Assembly (NCBI GenBank): GCA_949592205.1
Contig: CATIUR010000004.1
Location: forward strand, 91,224,337 to 91,288,336
DNA: 64,000 nucleotides
DNA from: Helichrysum umbraculigerum
Lineage: Eukaryota; Streptophyta; Magnoliopsida; Asterales; Asteraceae
Direction of reading: 5' to 3'
Numbering within the stretch: position 1 is the first letter of the stretch; each line of letters begins with the position of its first letter. The notes beneath the pieces are model-generated. The model saw only the letters and a list, made by a program, of their open reading frames with translations, did no database searches and was not told where the DNA came from. A program made the translations under genes and the position numbers. Shown here one piece after another: positions 21,801-31,224 of the stretch.

Positions 21801-23306
21801 GGAGATTATATTGAGTCCCGTCCCACCGGTCTCCCCCTGTATGATCAAGGTTCCACCGACAGCGAGTGGGATACGGACGATCTTATCGTGACAAACGATT
21901 TCAGCTCGATGTTTGGACAACCAGTCCATTCCAATAATGACGTCGAAACTGCCGATTTCAATGGGTATAAGATCGATCGAAAAGGTCTCGTCCGCTAGGT
22001 TTAAAGTGCAATTAGGTATCACACTGGTGGTTTCTACAAGTTTTCCATTGGCTAGCTCTACAGTGTACTTAACATCTAAGGCAACAGGAGTGATGTCAAG
22101 TAATGGGCAAAAATCATCGGAGATAAAGCTTCTATCAGCACCAGTATCAAATAGAACAGAAGCAGTTAAGTTGTTGAGGAGGAACATACCCGAGACCACA
22201 TTCGGGTCCTGGCGGGCGTCCCCAGATTTGATGACGAAAGCTCTGCTGCGAGTGTTGTTGTTGTTGTTGTTGCGGTTGTTGTTGTTGTTGTTCTTCAGTT
22301 TTGGGCACGAGTCCCTGAAATGCCCAGGTTTCTCACACTCAAAGCATACTTTGGGTGGTCTGGTGTTGTTGTTGGAATTGTTGTTGGCAGGTGAGCGGCA
22401 ATCTTTGGTGAGGTGGCCGTACCTCTTGCAGTTGTTGCAAAAGGGACCACAGGAACCCTCATGGTGACGGCTGCACTTGGGACAATATGGTTTGCTCCCC
22501 GTGTAACCCCGGATGATGTCAGTGGTGGTGTTGTAAGCTTTGATGGTGTCGGGTTTCTTGTTTTGTTGGTTGGAGTGGTTGTTGTGGTAGTCAGACCACT
22601 TGCGTTTGTTGTTTTGGGAGGATGAAGTGGGTGGTTCAGAATCTTGGCTCATAGACATCAGGTCTTGGGCCAGTGAGATTGCACCGTCAATGGTGGTTGG
22701 TTTGGAAGAGATGACGTGTCCCCGAACAAAATCAGGGAGACCAAGGGCGTACTTCCTGATTTTATCAGGTTCAGTGCTTACCATAGCTGGGCGGAGAGCA
22801 GCTAGTTGTTGAAACCTGGTGGTATAACCATCGATGTCACCACCCTGAACCTTTAAGTTCCAGAACTCCTCATCCAGCTTTTGGAGTTTGGCGATAGAGC
22901 AGTACTTGGCAGTGAGTTTGGCTTTCAATTCCTCCCAAGTGATTTGGTAGGCAATGTCAGCACCCACTGATTGGGTATATGAATTCCACCAAGAGTGGGC
23001 ATCATCTTCAAGAGAGCAGGTGGCGAAGTTTACTTTGTCGTTCTCCGCGCATTTGCTGACACGGAAAACAGTTTCCATTTTCTCGAACCATCTGATCAGT
23101 CCGATGGCTCCTTCAGAACCCTTGAAACTCGAGGGTTTGCAGCTTTGGAAGTCCTTGTAAGAACAAGGTTTGGTGGTAGAGGTTCCAGCGGTATCGCTGT
23201 TTCTTGTGGAGTTTGGTGGGGTATTCCGAGCCAAGGCTTCAGTAACAGCCTGGGTTATGAGCGAGGTAATCTGTGCATCGGTGTAAGGTCTGGTCTTTGG
23301 CGGCAT
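18858..23306 (-). CDS. Gag-Pol polyprotein of G2 (Tekay-like gypsy), intact
   Basis: The product is a 1482-aa polyprotein. Gag capsid-like region: about 50-220. Nucleocapsid: about 274-335, with Cys/His knuckles; the two CX2CX4HX4C motifs are CNNCKRYGHLTKDC (290-303) and CFECEKPGHFRDSC (321-334). Protease: FDTGAD at 386-391. RT: about 590-770, with MPFGLTNAP (691-699) and catalytic FIDD (721-724). RNase H: Asp870, Glu907, Asp932 and Asp975. Integrase: His1059/Cys1096/Cys1099 in the zinc-binding part, catalytic Asp1129, Asp1190 and Glu1226 (35 residues between the last two), GPF motif near 1364, chromodomain-like tail about 1425-1475. Every catalytic residue I checked is present and there is no stop or shift. 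The start at 23306 is the first Met of the frame and matches the starts in G1 and G3. Confidence 0.97.
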   Translation of the reverse strand: MPPKTRPYTDAQITSLITQAVTEALARNTPPNSTRNSDTAGTSTTKPCSYKDFQSCKPSSFKGSEGAIGLIRWFEKMETVFRVSKCAENDKVNFATCSLEDDAHSWWNSYTQSVGADIAYQITWEELKAKLTAKYCSIAKLQKLDEEFWNLKVQGGDIDGYTTRFQQLAALRPAMVSTEPDKIRKYALGLPDFVRGHVISSKPTTIDGAISLAQDLMSMSQDSEPPTSSSQNNKRKWSDYHNNHSNQQNKKPDTIKAYNTTTDIIRGYTGSKPYCPKCSRHHEGSCGPFCNNCKRYGHLTKDCRSPANNNSNNNTRPPKVCFECEKPGHFRDSCPKLKNNNNNNRNNNNNNTRSRAFVIKSGDARQDPNVVSGMFLLNNLTASVLFDTGADRSFISDDFCPLLDITPVALDVKYTVELANGKLVETTSVIPNCTLNLADETFSIDLIPIEIGSFDVIIGMDWLSKHRAEIVCHDKIVRIPLAVGGTLIIQGETGGTGLNIISCLKTRKFLRKSYPAILAHITEKKSEEKRLEDVPIVRDFPEVFPEELPGLPPPRQVEFSIDLVPGAAPVARAPYRLAPSELQELSSQLQELLDRGFIRPSSSPWGAPVLFVKKKDGSFRMCIDYRELNKLTVKNRYPLPRIDDLFDQLQGSSFYSKIDLRSGYHQLRVRDTDIPKTAFRTRYGHYEFQVMPFGLTNAPAVFMDLMNRVCKPYLDKFVIVFIDDILIYSRNEQEHAQHLRTILELLRHEELYAKFSKCEFWIQTVQFLGHVIDSQGIHVDPSKIEAIKDWQAPTSATEVRQFLGLAGYYRRFIENFSKIAQSLTVLTQKDKRFDWTEKQESAFQLLKQKLCSAPILSLPEGTDDFVVYCDASHQGLGCVLMQRDKVIAYASRQLKIHEKNYTTHDLELGAVVFALKIWRHYLYGTKCTIFTDHKSLQHIFDHKDLNMRQRRWVELLTDYDCEIKYHPGKANVVADALSRKERPKPLRVRALSMTIHNDLTIQIHTAQIEALKSENIKNEALRGIDKQFEIRPNGIRYFSNRIWLPSFGNLRGLVMDEAHKSKYSIHPGSDKMYHGIKEFYWWPNMKAEIATYVSKCLTCSKVKTEHQKPPGLLQQPEIPEWKWEQIAMDFITKLPKSSNGCDTIWVIVDRLTKSAHFLAIKENDKMERLTQIYIKEIVSHHGVPISIISDRDARFTSHFWQSLQKALGTRLDMSTAYHPQTDGQSERTIQTLEDMLRACVVDFGTNWEKHLPLCEFSYNNSYHASIKVAPFEALYGRKCRSPICWTEVGDSQLTGPELIHATTKKIVEIQNRLKTARDRQKSYADVRRKPLEFQVGDRVLLKVSPWKGVIRFGKRGKLNPRYIGPFEILERIGPVAYRLQLPSELSSVHPTFHISNLKKCLSDETLIIPLDEIRVDDKLHFVEEPAEIMDREVKQLKQSRIPIVKVRWNSRRGPEFTWEREDQMRLKYPQLFTDSTSNTTLS

Positions 23307-23596
23307 GATTCTTCAATAAAAGAAATGAAGATACATGAGATTTTGCAAGAAAGTTGTATTTATCTCAGATGTACATGTATAAAAGCAGCAATACATAACA
23401 TCAACAGGAAAAATGGCAATTAATATGAGTCGAGAACAGCAAGGAATACTTAATAGATGATACGAGTTCAAAGGTTACATCCTACAGATGTATTACAAAA
23501 GATGTCGGGAATTGTTACATCCGACCGAATTATAGAGTAGCGCGTAGATAGTTACTAGATTACAGGGTAGATTACAAGACTAAGACTACACTAGTC

Positions 23597-24082
23597 TTAA
23601 CGTAGATTAATTTGTTCCATCATCGTGACAAGACGGTCCACAGTGTTTGCAAGCCTGCTAGCTTGTCGGGCGTTGTCTTCTGCTAGTGCTAGTCGTTGTG
23701 TTAGTCCACGCGCATATTCTTCTGCCTCAAGTGAGCGTTGCACACATTCATCCATCCTTTGTTGCAGAAGGGCATTTTCCACCCTTATTTCTATTATTTG
23801 GTTGCGAAGGACATCCATGTTGTTGTTTGTGGTTTCAAGGTCATCGGAGACTTGTTCTATGCGTTCGAGGGATGTAAGTCTCCAGTTTTCGTTGGTTTCC
23901 TGCAACACTACATCCATGGTGCGAAGTCGTTGCTCGTGTTGGTTCACCCTAGCGGCTAAGGCCGGCAAGGCGGAGTGAGTGGGGTACGGGCCAGCTCGAG
24001 GCAACCTGGAGTTCCTCCTTGCTACCCTTGGGTTCTGCGACCCGGATTGAGAACGAGATGAATTTGATGGTGTGTTTGCCAT
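23597..24082 (-). CDS. 161-aa coiled-coil protein encoded upstream of gag in G2
   Basis: The ORF is intact, from the conserved ATG at 24082 to a stop at 23597, and ends 290 bp before the gag start in a different frame. The first 45 residues are Ser/Arg/Pro-rich and basic (RSQSGSQNPRVARRNSRLPR). Residues about 46-160 are charged and Leu-rich with heptad spacing, including AARVNQHEQRLRTMD, LLQQRMDECVQRS and ALAEDNARQASRLANTVD. I see no signal peptide, membrane segment, Cys/His motif or catalytic motif. It would be translated from the 5' end of the genomic RNA, or from a separate message. Related but broken ORFs stand at the same place in G1 and G3, which argues for selection on the product. Function is unknown. 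Confidence 0.75.
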   Translation of the reverse strand: MANTPSNSSRSQSGSQNPRVARRNSRLPRAGPYPTHSALPALAARVNQHEQRLRTMDVVLQETNENWRLTSLERIEQVSDDLETTNNNMDVLRNQIIEIRVENALLQQRMDECVQRSLEAEEYARGLTQRLALAEDNARQASRLANTVDRLVTMMEQINLR

Positions 24083-24393
24083 TTCTGAGACAAAGCATTA
24101 GTAAAATTGAGGCCTATATTCATATAGTTCCTATATAATATAGCCTATTGAGTGTCTAGCATAAACATGTTTAAGTCTCGGTTCTCTCGAGGTCAGAGTC
24201 TTCTATTGTACCCTGTTCAGCCATAACTACTTTCAGATCTTACATCATCTTTGTTTAATTGTACATAGTTGATCAGGCTATGTTAAATTAAACTCGTATG
24301 CTGTAATCCCTGAACCAGTCATACCTAATAAGGAATACTGCCTAATGGTCATAGTCTAGGTTCACTAAATGCAACCTAGTTCACTATAACCTT
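24083..24393 (-). other. untranslated leader of G2
   Basis: This lies between the PBS and the coiled-coil ORF. It is highly similar to the leaders of G1 and G3 even where their ORFs have diverged. There is no ORF. It is a candidate place for packaging or translation-control structure, as an inference only. Confidence 0.7.
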
Positions 24394-24409
24394 AGGCTCT
24401 GATACCAAT
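24394..24409 (-). other. primer-binding site of G2 (initiator tRNA-Met)
   Basis: AGGCTCTGATACCAAT on the plus strand, identical to the PBS of G1 and G3, with one base between it and the LTR. Confidence 0.95.
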
Positions 24410-24410
24410 C

Positions 24411-25043
24411 TGTAACACCCCCAGATTTGATGATTTGCGTTTTTGTGAGATTTTTGAAGGTGGGGGTGGTTGGTGGAGTTGAGAGAAAAGAAAGGAGAAG
24501 GAGAAAGAGAGATGAGAAAGTGAGAAAAAGAGAGTGGGAAATGGGAGGTTATCCTCCCATTTTTCGCCCCGCGTTCCCGCTCCGTGCGGTGTTCGTTTGC
24601 TCCGTCGTTTCAACGTTAATTAATTATTTTAAATATTAAATGGTACGTTTTAAATACAAATTATTACGTGATATTTTATTTAATTATTTTACAAATAAGT
24701 TTACGTTTGAGTTAATAATGTAAGTTGGTTTATTTAGTTTGCGCGTTTTACATTTTAAATTGTATAATTTCTGATTGTATGATACGAACGAATACGAAAT
24801 ATTATAATAATAATATTTTTGACATAACAACGTTATTTAATAAAATTTGTCACCAACGTCCATATTAAATTTGAATCGAAATACATCCGATTTAAATTGC
24901 GTACGATTTAATCAAATCGCATATTCGTATATATTCAACAATATATATAATTCGATACATTAATTAGCCTAACCAGGAACTAATTACATGTATTAACATT
25001 CGATTAGGCACTAATCTCTAGTCCTAATTTGGCGGGTGTTACA
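24411..25043 (-). repeat. 5' LTR of G2
   Basis: Identical to the 3' LTR. Reading on the minus strand, a TATATATA stretch (about 24948-24941) lies near 95 bp from the LTR start and is a possible TATA box. The hairpin copy is at 24541-24560. TSD AATAC follows at 25044-25048. Confidence 0.97.
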
Positions 25044-26692
25044 AATACCCATAGATATTCTTAACTCTCTCAGTGGAGTGAGGATTTCATCCACTAATTT
25101 TTCAGTCATTTCTTCTTCATTTAGAGGTGTATCTACTTTGGATTTCTGAGATGCACTAGTAGATGGTTGATTTGGATCAACATTTGTCTTGATTCCAGAA
25201 TTCGGAACACTCGATGTTGAAGTATGGCCAGTATCCACATCTTCAGACACTAAATGTTCAGCTATCTCTGAATCACTGACATAGTCACTAATAGGAACTT
25301 TAAATGATGCAAAAAGATCAGAATAATCAAATTGCCAATCTAAGCCCTTATGTACATCCGGTGTGTAGCTCGTAACCTCAATATTATAAACTACTTCCAA
25401 ACGTCCTGTGACTTTATTAAAGACTCTCTTGTTTGGCGTATTGGGCATATAACCTAGAAAAATCCTTCGTCAGCCTTCTCACCAAATTTAGCTTGATGTC
25501 CGGTCTTTAATATTGTACATGAAACTCCAAAGGGTTCAAACCCTTTTAAGTTAGGTTTTCTATTGTTTAAAAGCTCATAACAAGTCTTGTTATGTCTTTT
25601 AACCGTAAGAACTCTATTGAGAACATAACATGCTGTATTCACTGCTTCTGCCTAAAAGATGACCGGAAGCTTTGAATCAACAAGCATTGTTCTTGCAGCT
25701 TCAATCAACGTCCTATTTTTCCTTTCAGCAACACCATTCTATTGAGGTTCATAAGGTGCACTGAATTGATGTAATATCCCTTTGCTTAAGCAATAGATAT
25801 TCAACGTTGAATTCTTAAACTCTGTTCCATTGTCACTACGAATACGCTTTACTCTCATTTTGTAGACATTCTTAACTAGATCGAAGAACTCAATTAGAAT
25901 TCCTGGAGTTTCATCCTTAGATCCCAAAAAGAATACCCACGAGAATCTAGAATAGTCATCTGTGACAACCAAACAGTACCATTTGCCACCTAGACTTCTC
26001 TTGCTTATTGGGCCAAAGAGGTCCATATGTAGCAACTCAAATGGTGAGGAGATAGAGTTTTCAGTCTTAGATCTGTGTGGTTTTTTGTGATGCTTTCCTT
26101 TCACGCAAGGAACACACTTATCTTCAGACTCGAAACGTTTTTGTGGTACACCTAGAACCAAACCATTGTTGGTTATATAATTCATCTTTCTCCGGTTCAG
26201 GTGTGCCATTCTTCTATGCCATAATAATGCATCTACTTCCGAAGCCTTGGATAATAAACATGTAGACACCATTGAAGAGTTAGGAACACCCATGTTGATT
26301 GCATAGATGTCCATCTTCCTTAGTGCCCTCATCAATATCCATTTCTCGGGAATTATGAAACCCAGCTTCCGGACTAAGGCCTCCTTTTCATTAAAGTAAA
26401 CTGGATGACCTTTATCACAGACTTGGGAAACACTTACTAGGTTGTGAGTTAGTTCTTCAACATAATTCACATCCTCAAGAGTCAAAGTTCCATTTGAAAC
26501 TTTTCCTTTTCCCGTAATCACTCCTCCTTTATCTCCTGCAAAATTGATTTTTTGCTTGAGACCATCTTTGAAGTCTGTCAATAGACTTCGTTCTCCTGTC
26601 ATGTGTCTTGAGCATCCACCGTCTACATACCACCAGCTATCCTTGTTCACAGCATGCTCCTGCACATAACACAAAATATGATCAGTTGTCAA
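25044..26692 (-). pseudogene. copia protease and integrase (5' part of pol), broken
   Basis: It opens at 26692 with a protease segment, WYVDGGCSRHMTG; the usual active-site D-S/T-G is D-G-G here. Then come the GAG-pre-integrase domain (LLWHRRMAHLNRRKM, CVPCVKGKHHKKP) and the integrase core with MDLFGPISKRS, VVTDDYSRFSWVFFL and RIRSDNGTEF. Lesions: a TAG at 25741-25739 directly before the block with the catalytic Glu (NGVAERKNRT), a TAG at 25654-25652 where the family has Trp (F-W-A-E-A), and a one-base deletion near 25454 in the GYMP region. The frame then runs to the G2 insertion at 25043 and joins in frame with 18190. It cannot yield a working integrase. Confidence 0.9.
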
Positions 26693-29513
26693 GAGGGACC
26701 CAAGCCATTACGGTCTTGGTTTGTCCCTTATCATCAACAAACTTAAGCTCTTTAAAATAACCATCCTTCCCATCAGGAGCTTTGGTTACTTTTGAAGATG
26801 CTTGAGCTTGTGGACGATCAACCTTAAGAGGTGAATTTGAGGAAAACCTCCTAGGCACTGAATTCTGAGCTCTATTATGATAATTATAATTAAGCCCATG
26901 TGATCGCGAAGTAGAACCATTCTCAAAATGACTATGGCTTCTACCTTGAGTTCTAAACCTCGACGGTGTCATATCCCTAGGCTTATTGAAAGAATTATTA
27001 CTTAGAGTATATGGCCGTTTAGGCTTAGGTGGGGAGACACTATGTTTACCTTCTCTTTTAAGAATGTTAATAGGTTTATTACCTAACTTAGGTTTGGTAT
27101 CTAACCTATCTACAGACTTACTAGAGTTAGTCGGTGTCTTTTCATCAATCACTAACTTATGTGATGCTTCCGGCTTCTTGTTAGGACAACACGAAGCAAC
27201 ATGTCCCTTTTGGTGACATTTGAAGCAAGACATCTGTTTTCGTGATTTACTAACTTTTGCTTTCTCATCCGGAGTGTTAGGCACTAAAGGTTTAGATTTT
27301 TGTTCCTTATCAACCTTATCATCAGTCTTAGTATCATTAATCACTCCACCTGATACAAACTGTATTTTGGTGAAATGAGAAACCTTACTATTATCTGGTG
27401 ATAGGTTCTTAATAACATCCTTCTGTGCCTCTGACTTTTCAGGGTCATTAGTTACTAAAATCTCAGGATTAGCATCTGTCATTTCAGAATCTATAGAGTT
27501 ACTAGTGTAATTGGCATTAAAAGGATGAGGCACATCATTGTATCCTATCCCAGTCTTGTCCTTTACACTACGTTGAGCTTCTAGCATTTTGTCCATTTCT
27601 AAAGTTCTGTAGTTTTCAATCTTCCGATCTTGCTCTACTAACTTCTGTTTAAGCTCAGCTAACTCTCTATCCTTATTAGCTATTGTTTGATTTAAGTCGT
27701 TGATGTTTATATAGAGTCCATCTATGATTACAGCCTTTTCTTTAATGGTATCTCTAAGTGCAGTCTTATCAGAAACATCAGACTTAATCTTATTCTTAAG
27801 ATCTACCTTATCTGTACTTAACCTTAGGACATCACATTTAGCTTGTTCAAATTCAGATATCATAGACCTATTAGAATCAGTTAAAGCACTAACTTGGGAT
27901 AGCAGATTTTGATTTGAAACAGATAAAACACTTAATTGAGATTGCAAATCAGTAACTAAATAACAAACATCAGCAAGAGTAAGAATATCCAAACATACCC
28001 TTTTCTTGTCAGTTTGTACTTCAGCCATGTGTGCCACAAAATCATTTGGTCTCATTTCAGCATTTGAATCCATGTACAGCACATCCTCATCACTTGTCTT
28101 CACTTCAGACTCAGGCACCTCTACTCCTTGTTCTACGTCAGTGGGCATGTAGGACATTGATCCAGCAGTTGTCTCTTGATCTTCAATCTCAACCATCAAA
28201 GCTTCTTCTTCTGACTGAGCTTTCCAATCATAAGATCCATCTAACTGCTTAACCACCAAAGCTTTGGAAGCAAGATTACTTACCGAACCTTGTTTTCCAC
28301 TACCAGCTTCTACCTTAGGTCTTTGGCACTCACGAGCAAAGTGTCCAATACCGTGATAGTTGAAACACTTGATCTTGGTTTTATCAAACCCTGATCGGTT
28401 GCCAACTACTTTTCTACCATTCTTCTTCAAGAAATTTTTCACTCTCCTTGATAACATAGCCAGTTGATCCTGGAGATCTATTTCTTCAAGATAATCAGAG
28501 TCAATTTGATCATAATCTTCATCAAAAAGAATTGGATCATTGATTTTACTCTGAATGTAGTTCTCATATGAAGCAACAAAGGAGGCAAGAACAGAAAGTT
28601 GCTGTTCCGCAGATTTCACACTCATAGGCATCTTCTGATGCTCTTGAGGTGACTTCTCAGTACTTTTTCCTTTTGTTTCATCACTAGAGGAGGAAATAAA
28701 ACAAAGATCTTCAGATATCATTTCACCATTTTCACCAGTATCACTAACTAACAATGCAGTGGTTGAACTAGAAGACGAAGTCGAAAGATTTGTTTTTCCA
28801 TGATATAACCCAGGGTTCTGAACCTGATCAGAATCGGAATCTCTTGACTATTTGGTGAAATCATAACCTCTGAGCTTGTCAATGATCTGCTCTAAGGTAA
28901 TGGTGGCATATTTAGTTTCGTTATCCTTGATCATAACACCATACATTTCGCATTTAGAAGGCAAACCCTCAATAAACTTGTCGGTTTTATCAACTTCTTC
29001 TACAGTGATTTCATGGTATTCTAGCTCACTTAGCAAATGGTAGAAACGAGTAACATATCCATCAAGATCTTCTCCCTTCAAAGCTTTAAACATGGTAAAC
29101 TGCTTCTTGAGAAGATTCTTCTTTCCAGCTCTCACTTGTGGACTTCCCTCACCTCTTTTCTCAAGAGCTTCCCAGAGCGTTCTTGCAGTATGAAAAGACT
29201 TCAGCTGATGAGCGATTTCCTTTGGAAGACACATTTTAATACAAGAATGAGCTCGATTTTCAGACTTGTATTCTTGAGTCTGTTGGTCACTTATGTTCAG
29301 ATAAGTAAGGACCACAATAGCATTTTGAACAGTTTGAGTAGGTGCCGTGTATCCATTCTTGATACACATCCAGATTGACAGATCATGGAATCTACAGTAA
29401 GATTCAAATCTGTCCTTCCAGTTATAGTAATCTTCGATCTTCAACAACTTAGGTGGAACGTTTGATTTTCCCACCTCGTGTTCCATCTTGATCATTTTAC
29501 TAAGATCAGACAT
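26682..29513 (-). pseudogene. copia gag, interrupted by a TAG
   Basis: The start at 29513 (MSDLSKMIKMEHEVG) is followed by a capsid-type region with YYNWKDRFESYCRFHD and LWEALEKRGEGS, about 221 codons, to a TAG at 28850-28848. The same frame continues open for more than 700 codons to 26682. Downstream are two zinc knuckles. The first reads CFNYHGIGHFAREC, with its second Cys replaced by Tyr, near 28340. The second, CFKCHQKGHVASCC (near 27210), is complete. A long Leu/Lys/Asp-rich coiled-coil stretch lies between (about 27570-27980). Pol begins in the +1 frame with an 11-nt overlap (26692-26682). The TAG is followed by UCA, not a known readthrough context, so I treat it as a nonsense change. 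Confidence 0.88.
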
Positions 29514-29937
29514 TTTATTGTTTCAAAAATTAACAATCAGAAAGTTCAGTTCGCAGAAACTCGACTCGCAGAACAAGAACTCAGTTCGTAGGATGGAACT
29601 CGATTCGCAGGATGGAACTCTGTTCGTGGGATGGAACTCGGTTCGTGGGATCGAATTCAGTTCGTGGGATTGAACTCAGTTCGTGGGATTGAACTCGGTT
29701 CGTGGGATTGAACTCGGTTCGTGGGATTGAACTCGGTTCGCAGAATCGGCTGAAAACCCCAAACACAAAAATTTTAGGTTTTTGATCGACTTAAACCCTA
29801 AGATTTCGGTCGAATACGAACCTAAACACTTCCAGAGACTGATATTGATCGTTTTTACGCACTATTGCACGTACCAACAACCCTAAATCAACCGTTATTA
29901 TCCGAAAACCTCGAACTTAATCATATTTAGCCCGAAA
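29514..29937 (-). other. copia leader between PBS and gag
   Basis: It holds a 19-bp tandem repeat at 29577-29747 and nothing coding. The repeat continues motifs found in the LTR and in the pol-accessory interval (TCGGTTCGT, TTCGCAG). Confidence 0.8.
29577..29747 (-). repeat. 19-bp tandem repeat, nine units
   Basis: The plus-strand unit is GAACTCGGTTCGTGGGATT, with one to a few changes per copy; units are consecutive without spacers. It lies in the transcribed leader. The apparent ORFs across it are repeat artefacts. Confidence 0.93.
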
Positions 29938-29951
29938 GCTCTGATACCAAT
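29938..29951 (-). other. primer-binding site of the copia element (initiator tRNA-Met)
   Basis: GCTCTGATACCAAT on the plus strand, directly next to the 5' LTR. Confidence 0.93.
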
Positions 29952-30587
29952 TGTAAGTCCGTATGTATTAGGATCGATAACGAGGTAATCTTTAGGTATT
30001 AAGGCGTGGAATTCCTCAATACTTAGTTCACGGATTGTGAACGAATTGTTTCGCAAGATAATAGCGAATTAATTAATCAACAAGGTTTTGTATCGATTAA
30101 TTAATGTTAATCGATCAATACCTAACCTTAAGAATGCTTGAAATCGTCTATAATGCTCTGGAAATTCGAAATTGCAAAAGTTATGAAACGATTTGACCTA
30201 ATTATGTATTTATATGAATCTGCTCGACTCGACTCGCAGCCCGATGGGCTATGCGAGTCGACTGACTTCGCAGCCCAAACCAAACCCATAACTGATCTCG
30301 GTTCGTCGCCACCTTTGATATCAGCTCGGTTCGTTGCCACCTTTGCGAGCCCAGATCTCGATTCGCAGAACTCAATCCTGCGACTTGAGATCTCATCTCG
30401 CAGAGAGACTTTAGTTTGCATTTTCATTCTCGATATTCGTCTAACACTTTATCTTACTAATATATTTAACGAATATTAACAACAAACTAATATCATTACA
30501 ATTCAAAATCAATTGTACACACTTGATTACAATAATCACTAGTACTATTACAAGCTAGATCTGTTGTCACAAATACATGTCCCAACA
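29952..30587 (-). repeat. 5' LTR of the copia element, complete
   Basis: The LTR is 636 bp. On the minus strand it starts TGTTGGGACATG and ends GGACTTACA. TSD TCTAT follows at 30588-30592. It contains the inverted repeat GACTCGCAG...ATGCGAGTC at 30231-30259. Confidence 0.92.
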
Positions 30588-30954
30588 TCTATCTTTTTTT
30601 TCTCTCTCTTTTCTCTCGGTTCACCATCAAGTAGCAACAACAACAACAAAATCAGCAGCAACATCAACACGAGTATTATCATCATCATCGTCTTCATCGT
30701 GTAGCATAATCATCTTCATCATCGTCATCACCACTCTCGGCTCCATCTAAATCCGTATGAACACTCCTCTCTTTCCTTGATTTGTGTGTTTAGAACTACT
30801 TATATCATCATATATTAGTGTTATATCAATTGGTTATGTCCGAAGAACTAGACTAGAACTCATTTACACTTGCACCTGCGTGGTCAGACCTAAAAATCGA
30901 GGTTACCCGGCGCATACATCATGTATCCGGAGGATATGCACCTGAAACAACCTC

Positions 30955-31099
30955 ACCCGATCAGGTAACAAACCCCACCCGAACGGGTATGCAACCCCAC
31001 CCGAACGGGTACGCAACTTCACCCGAACGGGTATGCATCCTCACCCGATCGGGTATGCATCTTCACCCGATCGCGTATCGGAACCTCACCCGACCGCGT
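30955..31099 (+). repeat. 22-bp tandem repeat of palindromic units
   Basis: Seven units start at 30955, 30977, 30999, 31021, 31043, 31065 and 31088. Each contains CCCGAACGGG, CCCGATCGGG or a variant. CCCGATCGGG is a perfect palindrome. Confidence 0.93.
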
Positions 31100-31224
31100 G
31101 TTAACTTTAAACGGGCACAATTTTTATTATGTGTCGGAATTAAGATTTTGCCACTTGATTTTACTCCGAATTTGAATTTCAAATGCGTTTTTACTAAAGC
31201 AATATAGTAGAAATAAAATTTTTT

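Larger units (their letters stand above)
18191..25043 (-). mobile_element. intact Ty3/gypsy Tekay-like (chromovirus) retrotransposon G2
   Basis: The element is 6853 bp, minus strand, with TSD AATAC on both sides and LTRs that I find identical over all 633 bp. It has an initiator tRNA-Met PBS, a polypurine tract, one uninterrupted 1482-codon gag-pol and an intact upstream coiled-coil ORF. The integrase ends in a chromodomain-like segment, which with the domain order places it in the Tekay/Del chromoviruses. It inserted into the copia pol, in the same orientation. It looks structurally autonomous; activity is not shown. Confidence 0.97.
9254..30587 (-). mobile_element. Ty1/copia SIRE-like retrotransposon with accessory gene
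   Basis: This is a minus-strand element bounded by TSD TCTAT, with its 5' LTR and initiator tRNA-Met PBS on the right. The order is gag, protease, integrase, RT, RNase H, which is the copia order. Its own length is about 14.5 kb after removing nested G2 and one TSD copy. That is long for copia; SIRE/Maximus elements are the large copia lineage and some carry an extra ORF after pol. Over the 487 bp the two LTRs share, I count by eye about 11 differences (about 2.3%). Coding regions carry many stops, so it is no longer autonomous. Confidence 0.9.

Noticed and set aside
24394..24409. tRNA-Met gene fragment
   Set aside because: Only the 3' terminal complement of the tRNA is present, at the LTR edge; it is a primer-binding site.
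28848..28850. TAG in copia gag as a programmed readthrough site
   Set aside because: The following bases (UCAAGA) do not match the known CARYYA-type readthrough context, and other clear nonsense codons occur in the element. Treated as decay.
29577..29747. Possible CRISPR-like array
   Set aside because: Units are contiguous 19-mers without unique spacers in a plant retroelement leader; it is a simple tandem repeat.
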